Source: an uncultured Granulosicoccaceae bacterium | GTDB taxonomy: Bacteria; Pseudomonadota; Gammaproteobacteria; Granulosicoccales; Granulosicoccaceae | DNA: 64,000 bases | Direction of reading: 5' to 3' | Assembly (NCBI GenBank): GCA_938007995.1 | Contig: CALLLW010000053.1 | Location: 1 to 64,000, forward strand | Part shown: positions 44,420 through 54,500 of the stretch, in pieces | Numbering within the stretch: position 1 is the first letter of the stretch | Layout of the letters: every line of letters starts with the position of its first letter | Position numbers and translations under genes: made by a program | Notes under the pieces: model-generated | Told to the model about the DNA's origin: nothing | Databases searched by the model: none | The model's input: the letters and a program-made list of their open reading frames with translations, nothing else

Positions 44420-45487
44420 TTGCATAACCTGATAAAAAAACCGATCCATTCAATAATTGCAGCAACTGTTGCAACCGTGCTGTCCTGCAGCAGTGCTAAC
44501 GCCATCGAAAACCTGACTGCAGAGACTGCCGCACCGGGCGGCTCTATTAATTTGTCTATGGTGCATCTGGCAGAAGTTGCCGCAGAAGCCGGTGTTGCCA
44601 ACATTCAGGTGGCTGATGGCCAGACACTCACAAACTCTATTCAGAACGTTGCTGAAGGCAAAACTGATATAGCCGGCACGCCTTACATACTGCCGTTTCT
44701 ACTTTCTAAAGGCCGTGGTCCGTACTCAAAGCTGGGCGCAGAGAAAGGTGCTGAGCTTGCCGACAATCTCCGCGCGCTTTACCCGGTGACACTGGGTATT
44801 TTCGCGCTATACGCCTATGACTCCAAAGGTCTCAATGGCTGGGACGATCTTGAAGGCAAGAATATATACAACGGCCCGCCACGCGGTGCAGCACTGACCA
44901 ACGCCCGATCCATTATCCAGCTGGTGACCGGATTAAAAGATGGTGAAGGCTATAAAGGCGTACAGGTGAACTGGGGACAGGCAGTAAAAACAATCACCGA
45001 TGGATCCTCAGATGCCGTCGTGCTGCCAATCCTTTTTCCGGATAGCCGCATCACTCAGGCAGTTGCATCCGGTAATATGACTGTCTGGTCTGTGCCGAAA
45101 GATAAGTGGGATACTGAAGGCTTTCAGAAATATCTGCGTGCACCGGGCAGCGCACCGTTCACATTGGCAGCATCTGAAGCAACGCTCGGTGAAGGCGGCG
45201 TAACACTGATCACTGAAGACGGTACCTTCCGTGGACTTGCGACAATCGGTGGGGATATCGTCAACAAGAATATGTCATTTGATCTTGCCAAAGCACTGAC
45301 AAAAGCACACATCGATACGCTTGATCGTTTAAAAGCCAAAGCACCGTTTGCGAAGTACGCAGGCTATGGTGTGGTTGATTCAGTCAAATCCGGTATGTGC
45401 GGCCCCAACCCGCTTAAGTACCATGAAGGTGCGGTAGCCGCCTGGGAAGAAGCCGGCTACACGATAGACGACTGCGCTAAACCATAG
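44420..45487 (+). CDS. TAXI-family TRAP transporter substrate-binding protein
   Basis: A 355-residue exported binding protein. The signal segment is SIIAATVATVLSCSSANAIE. The mature domain begins LTAETAAPGGSINLSMVHLAE and has NSIQNVAEGKTDIAGTPYIL and WDDLEGKNIYNGPPRGAALT, typical of TAXI receptors. The start is a TTG at 44420 with a perfect GGAGG seven bases before it. The fused permease follows after a terminator-like hairpin. TAXI receptors bind glutamate, alpha-ketoglutarate or other organic acids; the ligand here is unknown. Confidence 0.88.
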   Translation: MHNLIKKPIHSIIAATVATVLSCSSANAIENLTAETAAPGGSINLSMVHLAEVAAEAGVANIQVADGQTLTNSIQNVAEGKTDIAGTPYILPFLLSKGRGPYSKLGAEKGAELADNLRALYPVTLGIFALYAYDSKGLNGWDDLEGKNIYNGPPRGAALTNARSIIQLVTGLKDGEGYKGVQVNWGQAVKTITDGSSDAVVLPILFPDSRITQAVASGNMTVWSVPKDKWDTEGFQKYLRAPGSAPFTLAASEATLGEGGVTLITEDGTFRGLATIGGDIVNKNMSFDLAKALTKAHIDTLDRLKAKAPFAKYAGYGVVDSVKSGMCGPNPLKYHEGAVAAWEEAGYTIDDCAKP

Positions 45488-45515
45488 TAGCGGTCTGTTT
45501 CACCGGTTAAGAACA

Positions 45516-45551
45516 GCGGTCATCCTTACATCTGAGGATGGCCGCTTTTTC
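45516..45551 (+). terminator. rho-independent terminator-like hairpin between TAXI receptor and permease
   Basis: GCGGTCATCC pairs with GGATGGCCGC (10 bp with one wobble, ten-base loop), followed by TTTTTC. It lies 28 bases after the stop of the receptor gene and 58 bases before the permease start, so readthrough would limit permease expression. Confidence 0.75.
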
Positions 45552-45609
45552 ATGCGTGACAACACTTCCTTTACACTTGTAGTCTAATTCTTACGGCTTA
45601 GCGCTCGCG

Positions 45610-48018
45610 ATGGCAAATGAAACGTCAACACCTGATAGCGACAACACTTCGGCGTCCATCGAAACTGCCAGTTTGAATACCAAACACAAAGACGCTGGCG
45701 AAAAGCTGGTCTATTGGCTGGCGTTGTTATTGGTTATCGTCGGACTGTTGAATGCAATGCCTGGAATACCGGGTGTTGATGAAGCTTTTAACAATTTCCC
45801 GGGTTTTAAGGATTTTGTTATTCGCAAATATCCGTATGAATTTTTTTATCCCATCGCGTTTGCACTGATGATGATCATCGTCGCTTTGAAGCATTCACTG
45901 TGGCGCAGCTTTATCAATCGATCATCACTGACAAGAAAACTCGGCCTCGGTCTCGATATAGCTTTAGTGGTTGCCGCAGTGGCGATATCACTTACCTACA
46001 TGATCGAAATCGAAGCCGTTTGCCTGGTCGATCAAATCACCGGCAAGCGCGCCGACCTGATTGCCAAAAGCCTTGCTGCGGAAATTCAGTTTGCCGAAGA
46101 CTTCGGTCTGCCGGTACCTGATTCAGTCGATGATCCGCAGTGCATTGACACCACCGGCGCATGGCTGGCTGCGATCATGTTTCTCAGTGTTGTGGTGTTT
46201 CTTGCCTACAACATCAAAGTCTGGGGTCTGCCGTTGGTACTGGTGGCAATTGCCATCGCCTCTTATACCGTCATCACAGTCATGGTTTGGTATTTCCATG
46301 GCCCTGATGACATCAACAAGTATCTGATGACTAAACTCGGTGGTGAGCCTCGATTGCTGTCTGATGGCAGGCCGCGTTTACATGATGCCTTAGTCAATAA
46401 CTCTTCAGGGTTACTTGGCAGGTTCATGGATATTATCCTGAATACTGTCTTCCCCTACATTGTACTAGGGGGATTATTCGGCGCGTCTGCCGGTGGGCGC
46501 TCATTAATCAAGCTTGCCTTTCTGTGGACTCGAAAGTTGCGTGGCGGCCCTGCTCATGCAGCGATTGTTTCCTCTGCGATGTTCGGCACGATCTCCGGCG
46601 GACCAGTAGTCAATGTACTTTCTACCGGCGTGCTCACCATACCAATGATGATAAAGCGCGGCTTTTCCAAAGTCTTTGCCGGCGGTATGGAAGCTGCCGC
46701 CTCATCCGGTGGATCGATTATGCCACCGGTTATGGGTGTCGCCGCATTCGTACTGGCGGCATTAACTGCAGTGCCGTACCGCGAGGTTATTATTGCAGCG
46801 ACGATACCTGCGATCGCCTATTTTTTCTGTATGTTTCTGTCAGCTATTTTTCAATCGCGCAAGCAAGGCATAGAAGCGATTGGTGTGGTTACAGAAGACA
46901 TGCTGTTATCACGAGCAGATAAACTTAATCTGGTCATGATCTTCGGCCCTATTCTGCTGATCCTGTTTTTACTACTAACACCCAAAGAAGCGGTAGGTTG
47001 TGGCTTTATCGCTTCAATGTTCGGTGTGCAATCAACACTCAGTAACGGCAGTTGCCTGGCAACCGACCTGCCATGGATACTGCAAGTGGTGCAGAACTCT
47101 GCGGGCGATGCCGGCAGTGCCGGTTGGTGGGCGGTAATACTGCTGTGCTTTCTGTTGTTTCTTGACCGCGATATGCGTAAACACCCGAAAAGACTGCTTG
47201 ATGCATTGTCTGGTGCCGGTGTGTTGGTATCCACTTTATATTTAATGTTTCTGGCCGTTTCAATTATCGACTTCTGTCTTAACTTTACCGGGCTTTCAGA
47301 TTTTGTTGCACTGGATGTACTCGGCTGGTTGCGATCACTTGATCTTGGTGGCAGCGGCTCCGGTTTATTTCAGTTCATTGCACTGCTAACCACGATGGCA
47401 CTGGCGGTGTTACTTGGCATGGGTATGCCGGCGGTACCTGCCTATATTAATGTGGCGCTACTGATGGGACCGGTGCTGGCAGGCCTGGGATTGGCAAACT
47501 TTACTGCCAACATGTTTATCTTTTATTTTGCCGTTGCTTCAGCAATAACCCCTCCGGTGGCAATTGCCGCCTTTACCGCAGCAACAATAACCAAAGCAGA
47601 ACCGATGATTACTGCATTCTCTGCAGTGCGATCCGGCATTGTGATGTTCGTGATACCGTTTGTGTTTGCGATATATCCGGAACTGTTATTAATAGAAGCG
47701 GCAGTACTCGACCCAAGCTCCCTTGCATCAGCCGCACAGTATCTGCCGGGTTACGACGGAGAACTGCATCTTGGCCCGTTAATCTGGTTACTGCTAAGAC
47801 TATCCGTTGCGTTGTATCTACTTGCAAGTGCACTGGCGGCATTTGACAGACGCTCCCTGAACGCCTTTGAGATTATCCTCAGACTCGGTGTCGCTCTACT
47901 GATCATGTTTAAACCGGTAGAACTTCATGCACCGGCGTTTATCGCGGCAGTAGCACTGCTTGCCCTGCACTTCATACGCAACAAGGATGTTGTTACCACC
48001 AACCAGAGCATTGCCTGA
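45610..48018 (+). CDS. fused TRAP (DctQM) permease of the TAXI type
   Basis: An 802-residue membrane protein with some 18-20 hydrophobic segments. The N-terminal quarter is DctQ-like (LVYWLALLLVIVGLLNAMPG). The rest is DctM-like, with GPAHAAIVSSAMFGTISGGP, AAASSGGSIMPPVMGVAAFV, LLGMGMPAVPAYINVALLMG and FYFAVASAITPPVAIAAFT. A long cytoplasmic or periplasmic insert lies near residues 145-180. It takes up the ligand delivered by the TAXI receptor. Its stop overlaps the sulfatase start by one base (TGATG), coupling import to ester cleavage. Confidence 0.93.
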   Translation: MANETSTPDSDNTSASIETASLNTKHKDAGEKLVYWLALLLVIVGLLNAMPGIPGVDEAFNNFPGFKDFVIRKYPYEFFYPIAFALMMIIVALKHSLWRSFINRSSLTRKLGLGLDIALVVAAVAISLTYMIEIEAVCLVDQITGKRADLIAKSLAAEIQFAEDFGLPVPDSVDDPQCIDTTGAWLAAIMFLSVVVFLAYNIKVWGLPLVLVAIAIASYTVITVMVWYFHGPDDINKYLMTKLGGEPRLLSDGRPRLHDALVNNSSGLLGRFMDIILNTVFPYIVLGGLFGASAGGRSLIKLAFLWTRKLRGGPAHAAIVSSAMFGTISGGPVVNVLSTGVLTIPMMIKRGFSKVFAGGMEAAASSGGSIMPPVMGVAAFVLAALTAVPYREVIIAATIPAIAYFFCMFLSAIFQSRKQGIEAIGVVTEDMLLSRADKLNLVMIFGPILLILFLLLTPKEAVGCGFIASMFGVQSTLSNGSCLATDLPWILQVVQNSAGDAGSAGWWAVILLCFLLFLDRDMRKHPKRLLDALSGAGVLVSTLYLMFLAVSIIDFCLNFTGLSDFVALDVLGWLRSLDLGGSGSGLFQFIALLTTMALAVLLGMGMPAVPAYINVALLMGPVLAGLGLANFTANMFIFYFAVASAITPPVAIAAFTAATITKAEPMITAFSAVRSGIVMFVIPFVFAIYPELLLIEAAVLDPSSLASAAQYLPGYDGELHLGPLIWLLLRLSVALYLLASALAAFDRRSLNAFEIILRLGVALLIMFKPVELHAPAFIAAVALLALHFIRNKDVVTTNQSIA

Positions 48019-49631
48019 TGAATGTATTGTGGATAATGGCAGACCAGCTACGTTGGGATTACCTGAGCTGCTACGGCGCTAAGCACATAGAAACACCCAA
48101 CATAGATAAACTGGCAGCAAAAGGCGTTCGCTTTAACAAAGCCTATGTGCAGTCACCTATCTGCGGGCCAAGCCGCATGAGCTTTTACACCGGGCGCTAT
48201 GTACGTAGTCATGGTTCCACCTGGAACGGCTTTCCTTTACGAGTGGGTGAACCAACCCTGGGGGATCATCTGCGCAATCTCAACGTCAAGTGCTCACTGG
48301 TGGGTAAAACACACATGACTCCTGACGCAGACGGCATGAAACGCCTTGGTATAGAACCGGACAGCACGATTGGCGCGCTGGTCAGTGAATGTGGTTTTGA
48401 TGTTTTTGTTCGTGACGATGGCACCAACCCGACCAGCTACCCGAACCGCCACGGCGAAGACTATGATCAATACCTGCGTGAGCACGGCATGGATGGTGAT
48501 AATCCGTGGGAGGAATGGGCCAATACTGCAATAGATCCTGGTGGTAAAGCCCGCTCCGGCTGGCTGCTTGAAAGCGCACCCTACGCAGCAAAGGTACCCA
48601 AAGAACATTCAGAAACCGCGTGGCTGACAACACGCGGCATACAGTACATCGAGGCGCAGAGCAAAGATGAACCGTGGCTGTGCCACCTCAGTTATATCAA
48701 ACCACACTGGCCGTATCTAGTACCGGCACCCTACAACGACATGTACAGCGCAAAAGACTTACCACCGGTAAATCGCACAGACGCTGAGCTACATACCGAT
48801 CACCCGTTAATGCAGGCATGGATGGACATGCGTGTCAGTAAATCTTTTTCACGCGATGAAGTTCGCGACATAGTCGCACCGGTATACATGGGGTTAATCA
48901 AAGAACTGGATGATCAGCTGGGCCGTTTGTTCGACTTTCTGGAGCAGAGCGGCCACATGCAAGACACGATGATCGTCTTCTGCTCTGACCATGGCGATAA
49001 CATGGGTGATCACTGGATGGGAGAAAAAGATCTGTTCTACGATTCATCCGCCCGCGTGCCGTTGATTGTTTACGACCCATGCACTGAGGCTGATACAACG
49101 CGCGGCACGGTATCAGAAGAGTTAATCGAAGGCATTGATCTGGCACCGACGTTTATCGAGTACTTTGGTGGTGACACAATGCCACATATCCTTGAAGGTC
49201 AATCATTGCAACCCTTGCTGCACAATCCGAGAGTCGGTTTCAGGCCCTATTGCATCTCTGAGTATGATTACTCCACACGTGAAGCACGCAAGGTGGTTGG
49301 CGTTGACCAGTCAGATGCCAGACTTGCAATGGTGTTTGATGGCAGATTTAAGTACATTCACGTTGAGACCATGCGACCCATGCTGTTTGACCTTCAATCA
49401 GATCCTGATGAAATCAATGACCTGGCCACTGATCCTTATTATGCAGATCAACTCAGTCGTTTAAGTCAGTTATTGTTTGAATGGTCGAGAAAACACCATA
49501 ACCGGATCACCCGCAGTGCCGAAGTGGTCGAACAGATGACCAACAATAAAGAACCACCCGGCATACTAATTGGTTTTTATAATGAGGCCGAGTTGAATGC
49601 AGCAAACAGGTCTTTACCTGAACACTTGTAA
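48018..49631 (+). CDS. formylglycine-type sulfatase / phosphonate monoester hydrolase family enzyme
   Basis: A 537-residue alkaline-phosphatase-superfamily hydrolase. The modified residue is Cys49 in ICGPSRMSFYTGRY (C-x-P-S-R). Other metal and substrate motifs are NVLWIMADQLRWDYLSCYG, LSYIKPHWPYLVPAPY and FCSDHGDNMGDHWMGEK. The PHWPYLVPAPYNDMY and HPLMQ segments resemble phosphonate monoester hydrolases as well as choline-sulfatase-like enzymes, so substrate is open. No signal peptide, so it acts in the cytoplasm after import by the TAXI transporter, to which it is translationally coupled. Confidence 0.9.
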   Translation: MNVLWIMADQLRWDYLSCYGAKHIETPNIDKLAAKGVRFNKAYVQSPICGPSRMSFYTGRYVRSHGSTWNGFPLRVGEPTLGDHLRNLNVKCSLVGKTHMTPDADGMKRLGIEPDSTIGALVSECGFDVFVRDDGTNPTSYPNRHGEDYDQYLREHGMDGDNPWEEWANTAIDPGGKARSGWLLESAPYAAKVPKEHSETAWLTTRGIQYIEAQSKDEPWLCHLSYIKPHWPYLVPAPYNDMYSAKDLPPVNRTDAELHTDHPLMQAWMDMRVSKSFSRDEVRDIVAPVYMGLIKELDDQLGRLFDFLEQSGHMQDTMIVFCSDHGDNMGDHWMGEKDLFYDSSARVPLIVYDPCTEADTTRGTVSEELIEGIDLAPTFIEYFGGDTMPHILEGQSLQPLLHNPRVGFRPYCISEYDYSTREARKVVGVDQSDARLAMVFDGRFKYIHVETMRPMLFDLQSDPDEINDLATDPYYADQLSRLSQLLFEWSRKHHNRITRSAEVVEQMTNNKEPPGILIGFYNEAELNAANRSLPEHL

Positions 49632-49685
49632 TTACAAGGTACTGCGCGTCGCAATTACACGTGCTTAACCAGCAGACCGGCTGGA

Positions 49686-51263
49686 TTAAAGCTGCTGCGT
49701 TTTCAACTGATACAAATGCAGCGCTTCATCACGCGGCCACTCAGGTGATGAATAGACAATACCTTTCTCCCAGAACTCCTGCGCATGCCATGCCTCTCGC
49801 TCGGCACGGCGCTCCTCGTAGTGTTCAATTATGACTGCACGCATTCGATGTTGCCGGTCAAGTGTGGCTTCATCTTTAATCAAGTTGTTCAACTCATACG
49901 GGTCTTCTTGCAGGTGATATAGCTCATCTCCTGCGCTGTAGGCAGATACATACTTCCAGCCATCTGCATAGAGTATTTTCTGAAACGAGACATCGCCTGA
50001 ATGGCCGAAGTGATCGCAGATCATCTGCTCACGTGATGTGACACCGGTAATGATTGGCAGTAAATTTTCACCATCGAGTGACAACGGATGATCAGACTCT
50101 GCACCGGCAACATCCAGCATGGTGGCAGTCACATCAAGCAGGTTGACCGGATCAGAGACCTTGCGTTGTGCAGGGATCACCTGCGGCCATCGCATTACCA
50201 ACGGGATGCGACCGACTTCTTCAGTAAATGAAGAGTATTTATCCCACCCTGCACCATGTGCGGCAATGCCATCGCCATGATCAGAAGTCACAATCAACAG
50301 CGTATTATCGTCAATGCCACACTCTTTCATACAATCAATAATACGACCAATAGCAGCATCAGTTTGCAAGCCGGATGCATAGCATCTGGCAAGCACGGTC
50401 TGCCAGATTTCAGGATCCGCCCATCGCTCACCTGCTCTATGCTGACAGCGTAAATCGCGTTGCACCCGATAACGCAACGGTTTGTCTACCAATGATTCGG
50501 CAAAGCTCGGATACTCGGGTATCTCGGCCGGATTGATTTTGTCAGCGTACTCCTGACTAGGATAATAGGGATGATGCGGCCCCCACAGACTCACCACCAT
50601 TGAAAACGGATGCGCTGATGGTTGTGCTGCAATCGATCGGAGACTTTCGGTTGCCATGTTTGCGACAAAGAACTGTTCATGCACTTCCGGCGAGCCACTT
50701 AGTATGCCGGCACCGTCCATGTAGTCCCATGGCTCATCGGGTTGCATGGAAACGGTGGTGCCGTCAAGCTCCGGCTTCAAAAGATGATGTTCTATCAGAC
50801 AGGATGGATGCTCCTCACCCAGCTGCTGCAGATACTGACGATAAGCATCACAGGAATAGACATTGCCATACTCCGGCAGACTCCAGCCCTGCAGCCCGTA
50901 GTCGTTCGGGCCACGCTCCGTACCGCAATGCCATTTGCCAACGTAGTGATTCTGATAACCCTGCTGCGCAAGTAGCTGACAATACAAAACTTCATCATCG
51001 CGAAATTCTTTGCGGTTAAACGGAATCGGGTACTCGCAGTTCCACCGCAAACCATGCTTGTCCGGCCGCTTACCGGTCAAAAGACTTGCGCGAGACGGAG
51101 TACAAACCGGCGTAATGGCATAGGCACGGTCAAACCAGGCGCCTTCAGTTGCCAGCGATTCAAGCACCGGCCAGCGGTATTCATATCGTTCAGTGCCGTA
51201 GTGGCCGGCAAAAGCCACATGGTCTGCGATAACGACAATGATGTTCGGTCGATCTGTTGCCAA
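49686..51263 (-). CDS. second formylglycine-type sulfatase family hydrolase
   Basis: About 525 residues from a TTG at 51263 with CAGG upstream; longer starts run through a low-complexity 9-bp repeat. Cys54 in VCTPSRASLLTGKR is the residue converted to formylglycine. RPNIIVVIADHVAFAGHYG is the metal-binding start, with His in place of the usual Gln or Asp after ADx. VSLWGPHHPYYPSQEY and VTSDHGDGIAAHGAGW are the other active-site segments. No signal peptide. It is convergent with the first sulfatase and divergent from the hydantoinase gene, and probably works on a related sulfate ester. Confidence 0.87.
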   Translation of the reverse strand: MATDRPNIIVVIADHVAFAGHYGTERYEYRWPVLESLATEGAWFDRAYAITPVCTPSRASLLTGKRPDKHGLRWNCEYPIPFNRKEFRDDEVLYCQLLAQQGYQNHYVGKWHCGTERGPNDYGLQGWSLPEYGNVYSCDAYRQYLQQLGEEHPSCLIEHHLLKPELDGTTVSMQPDEPWDYMDGAGILSGSPEVHEQFFVANMATESLRSIAAQPSAHPFSMVVSLWGPHHPYYPSQEYADKINPAEIPEYPSFAESLVDKPLRYRVQRDLRCQHRAGERWADPEIWQTVLARCYASGLQTDAAIGRIIDCMKECGIDDNTLLIVTSDHGDGIAAHGAGWDKYSSFTEEVGRIPLVMRWPQVIPAQRKVSDPVNLLDVTATMLDVAGAESDHPLSLDGENLLPIITGVTSREQMICDHFGHSGDVSFQKILYADGWKYVSAYSAGDELYHLQEDPYELNNLIKDEATLDRQHRMRAVIIEHYEERRAEREAWHAQEFWEKGIVYSSPEWPRDEALHLYQLKTQQL

Positions 51264-51334
51264 AGCCTGTATACCTGTTTTGTTGTTCTGAATAGCAGAC
51301 AACTCGGCGAAGTTTAGCGTGTCGAGCCTGTCTA

Positions 51335-51388
51335 GAACATAGTGCACATAGGGAACATAGTGCACATAGGGAACACAGGGAACACAGA
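51335..51388. repeat. six tandem 9-bp units in a divergent promoter region
   Basis: Nine-base units alternate GAACATAGT and GCACATAGG (two copies of the pair, 51335-51370), followed by GAACACAGG and GAACACAGA. The array lies between the second sulfatase start and the hydantoinase start. It is open in the leftward frame, where it would encode a CVPCVPYVHYVPYVHY-type stretch, but it more likely lies in the leader. Confidence 0.9.
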
Positions 51389-51508
51389 GATAAGCGCGGT
51401 AACAAGGCAGCACCCTGCCGGCACTACTGGCTCTGTTGGCAGGGATTATCTGAAACTGGATGCCAGCCACCCGATCCCGTACCATCGATGTTCAAATCAG
51501 GAAACATT

Positions 51509-54500
51509 ATGAGCAAAACTGCGCGGCTGGGCGTTGATATTGGCGGCACGTTTACCGACGTTGTGCTTGAGCACGATGGCGGCATGTATTCCACCAAAGT
51601 GCTGACCACCTACGCCGCACCGGAAGATGCCATCATCGATGGTATGCATCAGGTGTGTAAACAAGCGGGTGTTGTGGCCAATGTCATTGGCCAGATTATC
51701 CACGGTACTACGCTTGCCACCAACGCACTGATTGAACGCCGCGGTGCCAAAACCGCATTCATCACCACCCAGGGCTTTCGCGATGTAATAGAAATGCGTA
51801 CCGAGAGCCGCTTCGAGCAATACGATCTGGATCTCACCCTGCCAGATCCGCTGCTGCCTCGCAATCGTCGTTACGTGATAGATGAACGCATGGATGCAGA
51901 CGGCAATATATTAAAACCCGTCAACCGCACCAGCATAGAAGCACTTGCCGCAGAACTGAAAGCTGCAGACTATCAAAGCATTGCTGTGGGTTTATTGCAT
52001 GCTTATGTGAATGACAAGCACGAGCGTTTAATTGCAGAAGTATTGGCTAAAAAGCTGCCAGGAGTAATGGTTTCATTATCATCTGAAGTCTCCCCGCAAA
52101 TGCGTGAGTATGAGCGTTTCAATACCACCATTGCCAACGCCTATATCAAACCATTGATCAAGTCCTACCTTGGCAGGCTTAAAGATCGACTGGCCGCAGA
52201 AGGTGCTAAGTGCCCTGTGTTTCTGATACACTCCGGTGGCGGCATCATGTCACTTGAAAACGCGGCAGAGTTTCCGGTGCGTCTGGTTGAATCCGGTCCG
52301 GCCGGAGGTGCAATCTTTGCCGCCGATATTGCCGCACGTCACGGGCTCAACAAAGTATTGAGTTTTGATATGGGTGGCACCACCGCCAAGATTTGTCTTA
52401 TAGAAAACGAGACACCAAAAACCGCACGCGTTTTTGAGGTCGCACGAACCTACCGCTTCAAAAAAGGCTCGGGTATGCCAATCTCGATTCCGGTAATAGA
52501 CATGGTAGAGATCGGTGCCGGTGGTGGTTCACTGGCCCACGTGGATGCTCTGGGGCAGATACGTGTCGGGCCCGAGAGTGCCGGCTCTGAACCCGGTCCT
52601 GCCTGCTATGGACGCGACGGCAAAAAGCCCGCAGTCACAGATGCTGATCTGGTGCTTGGCAAGCTTGACGCGGATAACTTTGCCGGTGGCTCAATCCCGC
52701 TGTATCCAGACAACTCTGTTGCAGCACTTAATGCGGAGATCGGCTCAAAACTCAGTATGGATGCCACCGAAGCCGCCTGGGGTCTGGCAGAGGTTGTCGA
52801 TGAAAACATGGCCAATGCCGCCCGCGTGCACGCCGTTGAAAACGGAGAAGACTTAAGCGAGTACACCATGATCGCATTTGGCGGTGCCGCACCGTTGCAC
52901 GCCTCTAGACTGTGCGACAAACTCGGCGTTTCCAGATGTCTGGTGCCTACCGGTGCAGGTGTCGGTTCTGCGATTGGCTTTCTGCGTGCACCTTTCAGCT
53001 TTGAAGAAAACCGTTCAGTCTTCATGCGCATGTCAGAGTTTGACCCTGCTGCAGTCACGCAACTGTTTGCAGAAATGCAGCAAGAAGCCACCCGCTTTGT
53101 ACGTCAGTGTGACGCCGATGCAAACATACTGGCAGACCACAAAGTTTATATGCGTTACTCAGGTCAGGGCTGGGAAATTCCGGTTGATCTCACCCAGGCA
53201 CAGGCAGCAGCGCCGGATGCAGCAACTTATTTAGCATTGTTTGAAAGAGAGTATGAAAATCTGTTCGGTCGTACGGTAGAGGCCATGGAGGTGGAAGTTA
53301 CCGTATGGTCTGTCAACGCCTACACGCAAACAAAGAAAGCAGATCAGATAAAAGCACCAGAAGCCTTAAATCAAATCACTGGCAACAGTAGCCGTGAACT
53401 TTTTGATCCGGGCATCAGTAAAAAACTTAACGCCACTGTTGTTGAACGTGAGCAGCTTAAAGCCGGTGACTCAGTATCAGGCCCTGCAGTGATTACCGAG
53501 AACGAAACAACAGTTGTGGTTTTCGATAATCGTGAAGTGATTGCTCATGCAGACGGTACGCTTGATATCATAGAAAAAACCTCTGCCACAAAAATGCAGG
53601 CACAGGATATCGGCCAGGTGGCACATCAAGTGATGTGGAACCGGCTAATATCAGTGGTTGAGGAACAGGCGCAGGCGCTAGTCAGAACCGCGTTTTCAAC
53701 CTCCGTGCGTGAAGCCGGTGACTTATCTGCGGGGGTGTATAACAGCGCGGGCGAGATACTCGCACAGGCGGTTACCGGCACACCGGGCCACGTCAATGCA
53801 ATGGCCGATGCTGTCGGGCATTTTATTCGCCGAATCGGTGCAGACAACATGCTTGAGGGTGATGTTTACATCACCAATGATCCGTGGGAAGGCACCGGCC
53901 ACAAACACGACATCACCGTTGTCACACCCTCTTTTTACAAAGAAAGTTTAATCGGATTCTTTGCCTGCACCGCACATATCACAGACATCGGTGGACGGGG
54001 TTTTGGTGCGGATGCCAATGACATTCATGAAGAGGGTTTGTATATCCCTGTCATGAAGTTTGCTGAAGCCGGTACTGTTGATAAAACCCTGGTATCAATC
54101 ATACGCGGCAACGTACGTGAGCCCGATCAACTGGTTGGTGATATCTATGCACTGGCCACCTGCAATGAAATCGGTCATCGCCGTTTGATCGAAATGATCA
54201 CAGAGTTTGGCCTAAGTGATCTTGCAAGTATTTCAGAGTTTATTTTAACCAGCTCACGCAAAGCCACAATTGAGAGAATCAATGCATTAAAACCGGGTGT
54301 TGCCGAAGGTGAAATGAGAATCGATGGTTACTCAAAACCCATTGATCTAAAAGTAAAGCTGACCATTGAAAAAGACCGTATTGTCAGTGACTGGGAAGGC
54401 ACCAGCGGACTCGATAAAAAAGGCATCAACGTACCTTTGGTGTATACCAAAGCCTACGCCTGTTACGCTCTCAAGTGTGCCATTGCACCGGACATTCCGA

